NCBI GenBank assembly: GCA_001829415.1
Contig: MIBE01000057.1
Coordinates: 1-32,747, forward strand
From: Spirochaetes bacterium GWF1_51_8
GTDB lineage: Bacteria; Spirochaetota; Brevinematia; Brevinematales; GWF1-51-8
Direction of reading: 5' to 3'
DNA length: 32,747 bases
How positions within the stretch are numbered: position 1 is the stretch's first letter; each line of letters starts with the position of its first letter. The notes beneath the pieces are model-generated. The model searched no databases. It was not told the DNA's origin and saw only the letters and a list, made by a program, of their open reading frames with translations. The translations under genes and the position numbers were made by a program. Below, one piece after another: positions 23,534-32,747 of this stretch.

Positions 23534-24172
23534 TTACCAGCGACGAAGTTCTTCTTTACGGGGATCGTCTTTTTTCTTGAGCAGCTTGATGAGTTCGGTA
23601 GTACTGATCTCGATATCCGAGATGATCGAGTCGATCTTGGAGACGAGATAGTTATACGCGATGAGCGCCGGGATCGCGACAATCAGTCCGGCGGCCGTCG
23701 TGATTAAGGCCTGCGCGATACCGTCGATCAGTTCCGACGGATTTGCAAGCCCCTGAGTCGCGAGGATAGAACTGGACTGGATCATACCCAGCACCGTCCC
23801 GAGAAGGCCGAGTAGTGTGGAGACACTGACTATCGTACCGAGGATCGGGAGATTCTTATTCAGCTTGGGCATCTCGTATTTCGACGCGTCTTCCATCGAA
23901 CGCTCGATATCCTCACGGGACTTGTCCGCGACATCGAGCCCGGATTTGATAATATTCGCCGCGGGGCCGGGATGGTTTTCGCAGACCGCGAGCGCCTCGT
24001 CTATTCTCAACGCTTTCAGCTTTTCTTTCATCTTTTCACTGATGATCTTTCCGTTGGAATTTACTTTCTGAAGATAGGCTAACCTTTCGATAAATACAGC
24101 CAGAGCGATGACAGAGGCGATGATGATCGGAACCATGACCCATCCGCCCTGCTGGATATAAGTAAATAACAT
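23534..24172 (-). CDS. MotA/TolQ/ExbB proton-channel family protein
   Basis: ExbB/TolQ proteins form a pentameric proton channel that, with ExbD/TolR, powers outer-membrane processes. The 212-residue product shows a short periplasmic start and first membrane helix (about 13-30, MVPIIIASVIALAVFIERL). The conserved cytoplasmic domain includes MPKLNKNLPILGTIVS and the family core LLGLLGTVLGMIQSS (about 118-133). A third membrane helix in GIAQALITTAAGLIVAIPALIAYNYL (about 147-172; the family signature is in this stretch) follows. No exbD/tolR gene adjoins it: upstream is an intergenic gap and downstream is the PpiD-like gene. It might work with an ExbD encoded elsewhere. GGAGGA precedes the ATG and a promoter candidate stands upstream. 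Confidence 0.9.
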   Translation of the reverse strand: MLFTYIQQGGWVMVPIIIASVIALAVFIERLAYLQKVNSNGKIISEKMKEKLKALRIDEALAVCENHPGPAANIIKSGLDVADKSREDIERSMEDASKYEMPKLNKNLPILGTIVSVSTLLGLLGTVLGMIQSSSILATQGLANPSELIDGIAQALITTAAGLIVAIPALIAYNYLVSKIDSIISDIEISTTELIKLLKKKDDPRKEELRRW

Positions 24173-24209
24173 ATCTTCCTCCCTGAAGGGAATTTATTGA
24201 TAGGCGGCT

Positions 24210-24238
24210 TAATAAACCTTGTTTTTAAATTTTTTCAA
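24210..24238 (-). promoter_or_regulatory. Candidate promoter of the ExbB-foldase operon
   Basis: On the minus strand TTGAAA (24238-24233), a 17-base spacer and TTATTA (24215-24210) lie 37 bases before the ATG at 24172. The -10 is weak. Confidence 0.45.
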
Positions 24239-24431
24239 GGCATTATTGATATAAAATCGCCTAATAGTCTCTTCCATAAATGAGTATTTAGAAGTGACCT
24301 GAAATTATTATATACCGGATTATGAATTTTGTCATCTATTTGAATGCTTAGAAAATGGAATAGATTATTAGAAATTAGCCTGAGTAATATGATTTATCAC
24401 CTGAAAAGATGAAAAACTTATAATTTCCTAT

Positions 24432-24460
24432 TTGACAAAAATCTTGTATTTGTCTATAAT
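24432..24460 (+). promoter_or_regulatory. Consensus promoter of tRNA-Ser and the S24-type regulator
   Basis: TTGACA (24432-24437), a 17-base spacer and TATAAT (24455-24460) match the sigma-70 consensus at every base. The tRNA begins 16 bases downstream of the -10 element. Confidence 0.88.
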
Positions 24461-24475
24461 AATACCCGTGTTAAT

Positions 24476-24560
<85 letters not shown>

Positions 24561-24581
24561 ATTTAGAGTCCTGGAGGGATA

Positions 24582-25241
24582 ATGAACGTTAAAGAGAGAT
24601 TTAGAAAGATCCGGAAAAAGCTGGGATTGAAGCAGGCCGACCTTGGGCAGATCCTCAAGCTTTCGCAGGATGCGATCAGCGCGATCGAGACCGGGCGTAA
24701 CAAGCCCACGCTCGAAGTGCTGACAGTTCTGTACAACAACTACGAGGTCAACATCGAATGGCTGCTTACCGGTAACGGAAAGATGTTCATGAACGGTATC
24801 GACGAGGATGTAATCGAGAAGAAGCAAGTCGCTGTGTACGTCCCGGTTATCGGTGTAAAGGTTTCGCCGGACTATGGGATGAAAACGGAGCCAAACTCAT
24901 TCGAGACCAGCGAGTATTTGCCTATCGCGGGATCGCTTGTGGGGAATTATCCCAACGATAAACTCCGTTCGATCAAGATTTCTTCCGATGTCATGTATCC
25001 GTCGCTTGCGATAGGAGACCTCGTCGTTTTTGTCGAAGGATTTCTTCCCAAGACCGACGGAATCTACATCGTGAATAAGTCCGGAATGCTTAACGCCCAG
25101 AGGATCGTTTTCCGCACCGACGGCAGTATTTTAATCTGCCCGGATAACAAGAAGTATCCTCAGGAAGAGCTTTCTCAGGATAAGACGAAGATGCTGATCC
25201 TAGTCGGGAAAGTTATTTCCAAAATTCAATCCACGCTTTAG
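24582..25241 (+). CDS. XRE-type repressor with an S24/LexA-like C-terminal domain, catalytic dyad apparently lost
   Basis: The 219-residue product has an N-terminal helix-turn-helix (about 5-60), [33 protein letters not shown] in total, with Q18, S28, I32 and E36 at typical positions. The C-terminal half (about 85-210) aligns with LexA/CI S24 peptidase domains. [20 protein letters not shown] corresponds to the segment that holds the nucleophile in LexA (G-M-S-M), but here Val137 stands where Ser is expected. LNAQRIVFR replaces T-V-K-R with Gln173 for the Lys. The Ala-Gly cleavage site is also not evident. It probably binds DNA as a dimer without self-cleavage. GGAGGG precedes the ATG, 21 bases after the tRNA. 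Confidence 0.88.
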   Translation: MNVKERFRKIRKKLGLKQADLGQILKLSQDAISAIETGRNKPTLEVLTVLYNNYEVNIEWLLTGNGKMFMNGIDEDVIEKKQVAVYVPVIGVKVSPDYGMKTEPNSFETSEYLPIAGSLVGNYPNDKLRSIKISSDVMYPSLAIGDLVVFVEGFLPKTDGIYIVNKSGMLNAQRIVFRTDGSILICPDNKKYPQEELSQDKTKMLILVGKVISKIQSTL

Positions 25242-26464
25242 GACTTTTTTCCGGTCTTTTCCAGAATATGTCCCATTTTGGTTTTCTTGGTGTGCATATA
25301 ATGCTCGTTATGAGGGTTGGTCGCGATCTCGATCGGAACACGTTCGATGATCTGAAGGCCGTACCCCTCGAGGGCATGTGTCTTCGTGGGATTGTTGGTC
25401 ATCAGCCGGATCCGTTCGACACCGAGGTCTTTCAGGATAAGCGCGCCCACGCCGTAGTTGCGGAGGTCGGGCGCAAAACCGAGATGCAGGTTCGCTTCCA
25501 CGGTATCCATCCCTTTATCCTGTAACGCATAAGCCTTAATCTTATTCAGCAGACCGATCCCTCGGCCTTCCTGCCGCATGTACAACAGGACGCCCGCGCC
25601 TTCGGCGTCGATCATCTCGAGAGCGCGATGGAGCTGGTCGCCGCAGTCGCATCGGAGCGATCCGAGGATATCGCCGGTAAAGCATTCGGAGTGGACGCGG
25701 ACGAGCACGTCTTTTTTGCTCGCGAGGTCGCCCTTGAAAATCGCGATATGCTGGTAGTTGTCGATGTCGTTCTCGTACATCAGGATTTTAAATTCGCCGT
25801 GGACTGTGGGGAGCTTGGCTTCCGCTTCACGCCAGATATGCGTCTCATGCTTCCGGCGGTATTCGATAATCTGGGCGACGGATATGATCCTGAGGTTATG
25901 CTTCTTAGAGAATTCGATCAGGTGAGGTAGACGAGCCATACTGCCGTCGTCGTTCAATATCTCGCAGATACACCCGACAGGGGTGAGACCGGCGAGGTTG
26001 AGAAGATCGACCGAGGCTTCGGTGTGGCCCGTGCGTTTCAGGACACCGCCGCGCTGGGCGCGTAACGGGAACACGTGGCCGGGCTTCTCGAAATCCTCCG
26101 CCATAGAAGATTTATCCGCGAGCTTGTTCAGTGTCAACGCGCGGTCCGCGGCGGAGATACCGGTGGATGTTTCTTTGTAGTCGACCGACACGGTGAACGC
26201 GGTTCCCCACTTTTCGTTGGGGTGGTCGATCATGATATTGAGTTCGAGCCGTTCGGCGATCTCGGGAGACATAGGGGCGCAGAGCAGTCCGCGCGCTTCC
26301 TTGATGATGAAATTGATCTTCTCGGGTGTCGCGAGCTCGGCCGCCATAATCAAATCACCCTCGTTCTCCCTGTCCTCGTCGTCCGCCACAACGATCATAT
26401 CGCCGTTACGGATAGCCGCGATGGCGTCTTCCAGACGGTCGAACTCGAAATTATCTACGGTCAT
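25238..26464 (-). CDS. ribBA: Bifunctional DHBP synthase/GTP cyclohydrolase II (riboflavin synthesis)
   Basis: RibBA makes the two riboflavin precursors: 3,4-dihydroxy-2-butanone 4-phosphate from ribulose 5-phosphate, and the pyrimidine from GTP. The 408-residue product starts at ATG 26464 (GGGAGA upstream). The longer frame adds 39 residues containing the promoter region and is rejected. The DHBP synthase half (1-200) shows [30 protein letters not shown] and [16 protein letters not shown]. The cyclohydrolase half (205-400) shows [20 protein letters not shown] (zinc Cys), [15 protein letters not shown] and [15 protein letters not shown]. Its stop overlaps the stop of the converging regulator gene. 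No FMN riboswitch precedes it. Confidence 0.96.
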   Translation of the reverse strand: MTVDNFEFDRLEDAIAAIRNGDMIVVADDEDRENEGDLIMAAELATPEKINFIIKEARGLLCAPMSPEIAERLELNIMIDHPNEKWGTAFTVSVDYKETSTGISAADRALTLNKLADKSSMAEDFEKPGHVFPLRAQRGGVLKRTGHTEASVDLLNLAGLTPVGCICEILNDDGSMARLPHLIEFSKKHNLRIISVAQIIEYRRKHETHIWREAEAKLPTVHGEFKILMYENDIDNYQHIAIFKGDLASKKDVLVRVHSECFTGDILGSLRCDCGDQLHRALEMIDAEGAGVLLYMRQEGRGIGLLNKIKAYALQDKGMDTVEANLHLGFAPDLRNYGVGALILKDLGVERIRLMTNNPTKTHALEGYGLQIIERVPIEIATNPHNEHYMHTKKTKMGHILEKTGKKS

Positions 26465-26488
26465 AGTCTCCCTCGAAAAGTTTGAAGT

Positions 26489-26494
26489 ATTATA
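26489..26494 (-). promoter_or_regulatory. Possible -10 element of ribBA
   Basis: TATAAT on the minus strand (26494-26489) lies 24 bases before the ATG. The matching -35 is poor (TTTATT or TTATTT at the right distance). It is divergent from the promoter at 26532-26560. Confidence 0.45.
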
Positions 26495-26531
26495 TACTAT
26501 TCCTGAAAAAAAATAAATAATTCCCATCGAA

Positions 26532-26560
26532 TTGACAAATGCGGAAAAGGCCGCTAGAAT
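26532..26560 (+). promoter_or_regulatory. Promoter of the M18 aminopeptidase operon
   Basis: TTGACA (26532-26537), a 17-base spacer and TAGAAT (26555-26560), 21 bases before the ATG at 26582. Confidence 0.78.
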
Positions 26561-26581
26561 AATTGCTTTGAGGAGGAACAC

Positions 26582-27988
26582 ATGGCTGACGAAGTAAAAT
26601 CAAAATTCGTATACGAGCGCACGAGCTCGTGGAAAAATATATCCGATTCCGGCCGGAAGAAAATCGAGCATTTCGCGGACGACTATAAAGGTTTTATGAA
26701 CCATTGTAAGACCGAACGGCTTTGTGTTCGTTATCTGGAAAAGGACGCGAGGAAGCTCGGATTTAAGGATATCTCCGAGGCAAAGCCCGAACCCGGCGAG
26801 AGGATTTTATTCCGCAACGAGAATAAAAACCTGATGCTCGTCATCCTCGGGAAGAAGGATATCGCCAAGGGGCTCAATTTTATCGCCTCGCACTTGGATT
26901 CGCCGCGTCTCGACCTGAAGCCCATGCCGCTGATCGAAGAAAACAGTCTCGCCATGATGAAGACGCATTACTACGGCGGAATCAAGAAATACCAATGGGT
27001 CAACCTGCCGCTTTCCCTTCACGGCGTCGTAGTCCGTAAGGACGGAAGCGCGGTCGATATCAGTATCGGCGAGGGCGATAACGACCCGGTGTTTACGATC
27101 AACGACCTCCTGCCGCATCTCTCCCGCAAGGTGCAGGGCGAGAAGAAGCTCCTCGAGGGGATCGAGGGCGAGAACCTGACCCTTATCGTGGGCAGTATCC
27201 CGTGCGAAGAAAAGGAGATTAAGGATAAAGTGAAGGATACAGTCCTCGGCATCCTGAACGAGCTTTACGGAATGATCGAAGAGGATTTTGTTTCCGCCGA
27301 AATAGAAGTCGTACCCGCGCTCAAGGCGAAGGATATCGGTTTCGACAGGAGCATGATCGGCGCATACGGCCATGACGACCGCGCGTGCAGTTACCCCGCG
27401 TACCGCTCCATCGTCGATTTCGAGGGTGTGCCGGAGAAAACGATCTGCGCCCTGCTTGTCGATAAGGAAGAGATCGGCTCGTTCGGTATCAGCGGTATCC
27501 GCTCGAAGTTCTTCACCCATTCCGTGATGCGGCTTCAGGAGCTCTACGGTAAGGAATGCGGCGGAGCGAATCTCCGCGACATCTTCGAGAACTCGTTCTG
27601 TATCTCCGGCGACGTAGGCGGGGTGGTCGACCCGATGTACACGCAGGTCAACGACTTATACAACTCGGCGAAGCTCGGTTTCGGCGTGATTATCGAGAAA
27701 TATACCGGCTCGGGCGGAAAGTCCGGCGCGAGCGACGCCTCGGCGGAATATATGGGTAAGATCAGGAAAATATTTAACGATAACAATATAGTATGGCAGC
27801 CCGGTACGCTCGGGAAGGTCGACGAGGGCGGCGGCGGAACTGTCGCGCTCTATGTCGCCGATCTGGGTATCAAGGTCGTGGACTGCGGGGTCGGCGTCCT
27901 CGGGATGCACTCGCCCTACGAGGTCGTCTGTAAGGCCGACCTGTTCCAGACCTATCAGGCATATCTGTCGTTCCTGAAAGACGCGTGA
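26582..27988 (+). CDS. M18-family metallo-aminopeptidase
   Basis: M18 aminopeptidases (aspartyl aminopeptidase/aminopeptidase I) remove N-terminal residues in the cytoplasm using two metal ions in a large oligomer. The 468-residue product fits the family's 430-500. Motifs in order are [15 protein letters not shown] with metal His104, [25 protein letters not shown] with Asp265/266, [12 protein letters not shown] with Glu296/297, [13 protein letters not shown], and [26 protein letters not shown] carries His443. The ATG follows GAGGAGGAA. The spirochaete M18 enzymes I recall have a similar length. It is followed closely by a lipoprotein gene. Confidence 0.92.
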   Translation: MADEVKSKFVYERTSSWKNISDSGRKKIEHFADDYKGFMNHCKTERLCVRYLEKDARKLGFKDISEAKPEPGERILFRNENKNLMLVILGKKDIAKGLNFIASHLDSPRLDLKPMPLIEENSLAMMKTHYYGGIKKYQWVNLPLSLHGVVVRKDGSAVDISIGEGDNDPVFTINDLLPHLSRKVQGEKKLLEGIEGENLTLIVGSIPCEEKEIKDKVKDTVLGILNELYGMIEEDFVSAEIEVVPALKAKDIGFDRSMIGAYGHDDRACSYPAYRSIVDFEGVPEKTICALLVDKEEIGSFGISGIRSKFFTHSVMRLQELYGKECGGANLRDIFENSFCISGDVGGVVDPMYTQVNDLYNSAKLGFGVIIEKYTGSGGKSGASDASAEYMGKIRKIFNDNNIVWQPGTLGKVDEGGGGTVALYVADLGIKVVDCGVGVLGMHSPYEVVCKADLFQTYQAYLSFLKDA

Positions 27989-27996
27989 GGTATAAA

Positions 27997-28545
27997 ATGA
28001 AAAAATATTTAATCGTTCTACTGTTAACATCTCTCTTTACCGTCTCCTGCACGATGAACTGGAAGACCGAGGTGGACTTCTACGGCTTCGCTCTCGGCGA
28101 ACAGCATTTCGAGACGATGAACCGTCTGCAGGACATGCTGAAACTCGGCAAGATCAGCAACACTCTCGACACCGGACTGACATTTGTCGATAAAAGGATC
28201 GTGTTCTATCCCATGCAATCGAATACGGATTTCGCCGGAATACAGGCGGTTGGGATCGAGTTTGTCGGTTCGGTCAAGAATCTCCGTTCGTATCTCGTGG
28301 AAATAGACTTCCTGATGGACAAAACTCCTGTTTCGGACGGCAAGATCGCGGCGTTCCTCGACGGTTTTTCCCTTCTCTCGAACTCGGTCACGTTAAACCA
28401 GTTCCAGACGGAGTCGAATAGTTACTACGTTTTTACAAATAAAGCTCTGGACATCGAGGCCAAACATTCCAAGCTCAGCAATACCCAGCGGCTTGTTGTC
28501 GTATACTGGGGTTGCGTTCTCTATATCCAGGAACACGAGCAATAA
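27997..28545 (+). CDS. Predicted lipoprotein, unknown function
   Basis: From ATG 27997 the product is 182 residues. An in-frame GTG at 27985 is possible but GAGG at 27987-27990 fits the ATG. The signal peptide MKKYLIVLLLTSLFTVSC has a lipobox F-T-V-S-C with Cys18. The mature domain mixes strands and helices (for example LVEIDFLMDKTPVSDGKIA and RLVVVYWGCVLYIQEHEQ at the end). I recognise no family. It lies 8 bases after the aminopeptidase stop and 3 bases before the radical SAM gene, so all belong to one transcript. Codon use is like the neighbours. Confidence 0.7.
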   Translation: MKKYLIVLLLTSLFTVSCTMNWKTEVDFYGFALGEQHFETMNRLQDMLKLGKISNTLDTGLTFVDKRIVFYPMQSNTDFAGIQAVGIEFVGSVKNLRSYLVEIDFLMDKTPVSDGKIAAFLDGFSLLSNSVTLNQFQTESNSYYVFTNKALDIEAKHSKLSNTQRLVVVYWGCVLYIQEHEQ

Positions 28546-28548
28546 TCG

Positions 28549-29519
28549 ATGTACCGTTATATCTACGGCCCGGTTCCGTCGAGAAGGCTCGGAATCTCGC
28601 TCGGTGTCGATATGGTTCCGTTCAAGACCTGCTCGCTCGACTGTATCTACTGCGAGTGCGGCGGGACGAACGAACTGACGCTCGAACGCTCCGAGTACTA
28701 TCCCATTGACGGGATACTCGGCGAACTCCGGGACTACCTCTCGAAAAACCCCGCGCCGGAATATGTCACTCTTTCCGGTTCCGGCGAACCGACCCTCAAC
28801 TCGGGGATCGGCCGCCTGATCGAATTGTTCAAAGCGGAATACCCGTCTGTACCGGTCGCGGTGCTGACAAATGGTACATTGCTGGACAGGGCGGAAGTGC
28901 GCGCGGAACTGATGAACTCGGACGTGGTGCTCCCATCGCTCGACTCGGCGTGCGCCGGGGGTTTCGGTAAGATCGACCGTCCGGACAACAAGCTCGACCT
29001 CGATGCGATCATCGACGGGATTGTCCTGTTCAGGGACGAGTACAAACAGAAAGACCCCGCCAAGCAGATTTGGCTCGAAGTGTTTATCGTAGAAGGAGTA
29101 AATACTACTCTCGAAGAAATAGACGCGCTCAAGGCCGCCATCGCCCGTATCCGTCCCGACCGTGTCCAGCTCAACTCGCTCGACCGCCCGGGGACCGTGG
29201 ACTGGCTGAAAGCGCCGCCGATGAGCCTGATGGAACGACTGCGGGACGAGCTCGATCCCGGCGACGGAAGCATGATAGTCGAAGTCGTCCTGAAATACAA
29301 GCGGCGCGACGAGATCGCTTCCTACCGCCGCGAAAACGAAGACCTGATCCTCGAGTCGGTGGCGCGCAGGCCGTTGACGACACGCGATATCCACGATATC
29401 ACCGGCATGCATGTCCACGAGATCGAGAAGTACCTTGACGTGCTTGTGCATGACAAAAAAGTCAAACCCGTCATCGGCGAACGGGGAGTTTTCTACCAGA
29501 CCGTATCGGAAGGCAAATA

Positions 29520-29520
<1 letters not shown>
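28549..29520 (+). CDS. Radical SAM protein of the wyosine-like (COG0731) type with a C-terminal domain
   Basis: Radical SAM enzymes use a 4Fe-4S cluster to cut S-adenosylmethionine and start radical chemistry. The 323-residue product opens with YIYGPVPSRRLGISLGVD, typical of this group, then the cluster motif KTCSLDCIYCECG (C-x3-C-x2-C). VTLSGSGEPTLNSGIGRLI and AVLTNGTLL follow, then LEVFIVEGVN and RVQLNSLDRP. About 65 C-terminal residues (260-323) form a separate small domain, RRPLTTRDIHDITGMHVHEI and KVKPVIGERGVFYQT, of winged-helix outline. The reaction is unknown; tRNA modification is only suggested by the relation to the wyosine enzymes. It overlaps the helicase start by one base (TAATG). 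Confidence 0.85.
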
Positions 29521-31754
<2,234 letters not shown>

Positions 31755-31787
31755 TCGTGCTTAAAAAGAATTGATGGAATGCGGGAC

Positions 31788-31816
31788 TTGATTATAACTG
31801 AGAAACAGGATAAAAT
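31788..31816 (+). promoter_or_regulatory. Promoter of gltX
   Basis: TTGATT (31788-31793), a 17-base spacer and TAAAAT (31811-31816), 26 bases before the ATG at 31843. Confidence 0.65.
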
Positions 31817-31842
31817 AACCTAATTTGAAAACGGAGCACACG

Positions 31843-32747
31843 ATGATTAAGACACGTTTCGCGCCCTCGCCAACCGGGCATCTCCATATCGGCAATATCC
31901 GCACGGCGCTTTTCGCCTATCTCTATGCGCGGCATACCGGCGGAAAGTTCGTTCTCAGGATCGAGGATACCGACCTCGAACGTTCCCATGAGGACTATAC
32001 GAAGGCGCTGATGGACGATATGCGCTGGCTCGGCCTCGAATGGGACGAAGGGCCGGAGGCGGGCGGTAAAGAGGCGTCATACTTCCAGAGCGAACGATTG
32101 GATATCTATAAAGACTACGCCGAGAAATTAGTCGGCGAGGGCAGAGCTTACCGTTGCTACTGCACCGAGGAAGAAGTCGAAGAGCGGAAGGCCAAGCTCG
32201 AAGCCGAGGGTAAGCCGCCGCATTACGACGGCCGCTGCCGGAACCTCACCGACTCCCAGAGGGCGGAGTTCGAGAAGGAAGGCCGCAAGCCCGTCATCCG
32301 TTTCTGGTCATACGAAGAGGATTTCGAGTTTATCGATATGGTCAAGGGGAATGTCAAGTTCCCGAAGGGCATGGTCGGCGATTTCGTCATCCTTCGTTCC
32401 AACGGCCTGCCGCTGTACAACTTCGCGGTGGTGATCGACGACATGCTGATGGAGATATCGCACGTTCTCCGCGCCGACGAACACCTTTCCAATACGGTCA
32501 GACAACTCATGATCTACAAGGCCTATGGGGCGAAACCGCCCGTGTTCGCGCATATGGCGCTCGTGCTCGGCCCGGACAAGAAAAAACTTTCAAAGCGTCA
32601 CGGCGCGACGAGTGTGGACGAGTTCCGTAAGATGGGATATCTGCCGGAGTCGCTATTAAACTACCTCGCTCTCCTCGGGTGGTCCAGCCCGGACGGACGC
32701 GAGATATTGAATAAAAAGGAACTAATCGAACTATTCGACCTCGACAG
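31843..32747 (+). CDS. gltX: Glutamyl-tRNA synthetase, C-terminus cut by the window edge
   Basis: GltX charges tRNA-Glu with glutamate. The first 301 residues are present of about 480-500. The class I HIGH motif reads RFAPSPTGHLHIGNIRTALF (residues 5-24; HIGN equivalent), followed by FVLRIEDTDLERS. A zinc site is suggested by YRCYCTEEEVEERKAK and HYDGRCR. Then come IRFWSYEEDFEF, VLRSNGLPLYNFAVVIDD, ISHVLRADEHLSNT, and the KMSKS loop as KKLSKRHGATSVDEF. LLNYLALLGWSS follows. The ATG stands after ACGGAG. The frame is open to base 32747 with no defect. GluRS of this form may be discriminating or not; sequence alone does not tell. Confidence 0.96.
   Translation, partial: MIKTRFAPSPTGHLHIGNIRTALFAYLYARHTGGKFVLRIEDTDLERSHEDYTKALMDDMRWLGLEWDEGPEAGGKEASYFQSERLDIYKDYAEKLVGEGRAYRCYCTEEEVEERKAKLEAEGKPPHYDGRCRNLTDSQRAEFEKEGRKPVIRFWSYEEDFEFIDMVKGNVKFPKGMVGDFVILRSNGLPLYNFAVVIDDMLMEISHVLRADEHLSNTVRQLMIYKAYGAKPPVFAHMALVLGPDKKKLSKRHGATSVDEFRKMGYLPESLLNYLALLGWSSPDGREILNKKELIELFDLD

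Larger units (their letters stand above)
24173..24475. other. AT-rich divergent intergenic region
   Basis: This ~300-base gap between the ExbB gene and tRNA-Ser encodes no credible protein. It holds the minus-strand promoter candidate at 24210-24238 and the plus-strand promoter at 24432-24460. The sequence ACCTGAAA occurs twice (24297-24304 and 24399-24406). It might serve as an operator for the downstream regulator, but eight bases is weak evidence. Confidence 0.5.

Noticed and set aside
26465..26581. Possible FMN riboswitch before ribBA
   Set aside because: The leader is only about 20 bases long and contains none of the conserved RFN-element segments.

Overview
The window looks like a piece of chromosome from a diderm (Gram-negative-type) bacterium. 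The evidence is outer-membrane-type secreted proteins at the left edge, lipoboxes on several small proteins, an MlaE/MlaF/MlaD lipid-transport set, an ExbB/TolQ protein and a PpiD/SurA-type periplasmic foldase. Base composition is moderately GC-rich over most of the window. Gene order rpsF-ssb-rpsR-rplI-dnaB, an M18 aminopeptidase and many small lipoproteins would fit a spirochaete-like lineage. That is only a lean: no 16S rRNA or other decisive marker is present. Seven clear promoter candidates share one sigma-70-like layout (TTGxxx, exactly 17 bases, TATAAT/TAAAAT-like), which helps fix several start codons.

Layout. 1-1408 (minus): two outer-membrane-like or secreted proteins, the first cut by the window edge. 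1525-3416 (plus): a PHP-family phosphoesterase followed by three small lipoproteins; the last has a visibly AT-rich middle. 3417-3636 is a convergent gap with a palindromic repeat. 3637-4449 (minus): a secreted protein made of two tandem copies of one domain. 4591-8919 (plus): secA, a flavodoxin-fold quinone reductase and purM. 8945-17377 (plus): one very long apparent operon, from a strong promoter through rpsF, ssb, rpsR, a DUF2232-type membrane protein, rplI and dnaB into mlaE, mlaF, mlaD, a rhomboid protease and a WbpE-type sugar aminotransferase. 17388-21166 (plus): two tandem CNNM/CorC-type membrane proteins and a 23S rRNA uridine methyltransferase of the RlmD/RumA type.

21191-24172 (minus): a solitary ExbB/TolQ protein, a PpiD-like membrane-anchored foldase with a degenerate parvulin region, a strong intrinsic terminator, and an AT-rich membrane-protein gene of foreign appearance. 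24432-25241 (plus): tRNA-Ser(UGA) and, 21 bases later with no terminator between, an HTH repressor with an S24/LexA-like C-terminal domain whose catalytic Ser and Lys appear to be lost. 25238-26464 (minus): ribBA, tail-to-tail with overlapping stop codons. 26532-31754 (plus): M18 aminopeptidase, lipoprotein, wyosine-type radical SAM protein and PcrA/UvrD helicase. From 31788 (plus): gltX, running off the window.

Most of the window is core housekeeping (secretion, translation, replication, purine and riboflavin synthesis) interleaved with envelope-maintenance genes. I found no CRISPR array, transposase, phage module or recognisable defence system. The least ordinary spots are the tRNA-Ser/inactive-S24 regulator locus, the AT-rich membrane gene at 21191-21970, the mosaic lipoprotein at 3021-3416, the degenerate PpiD-like protein next to an orphan ExbB, and the radical SAM protein with an added C-terminal domain.
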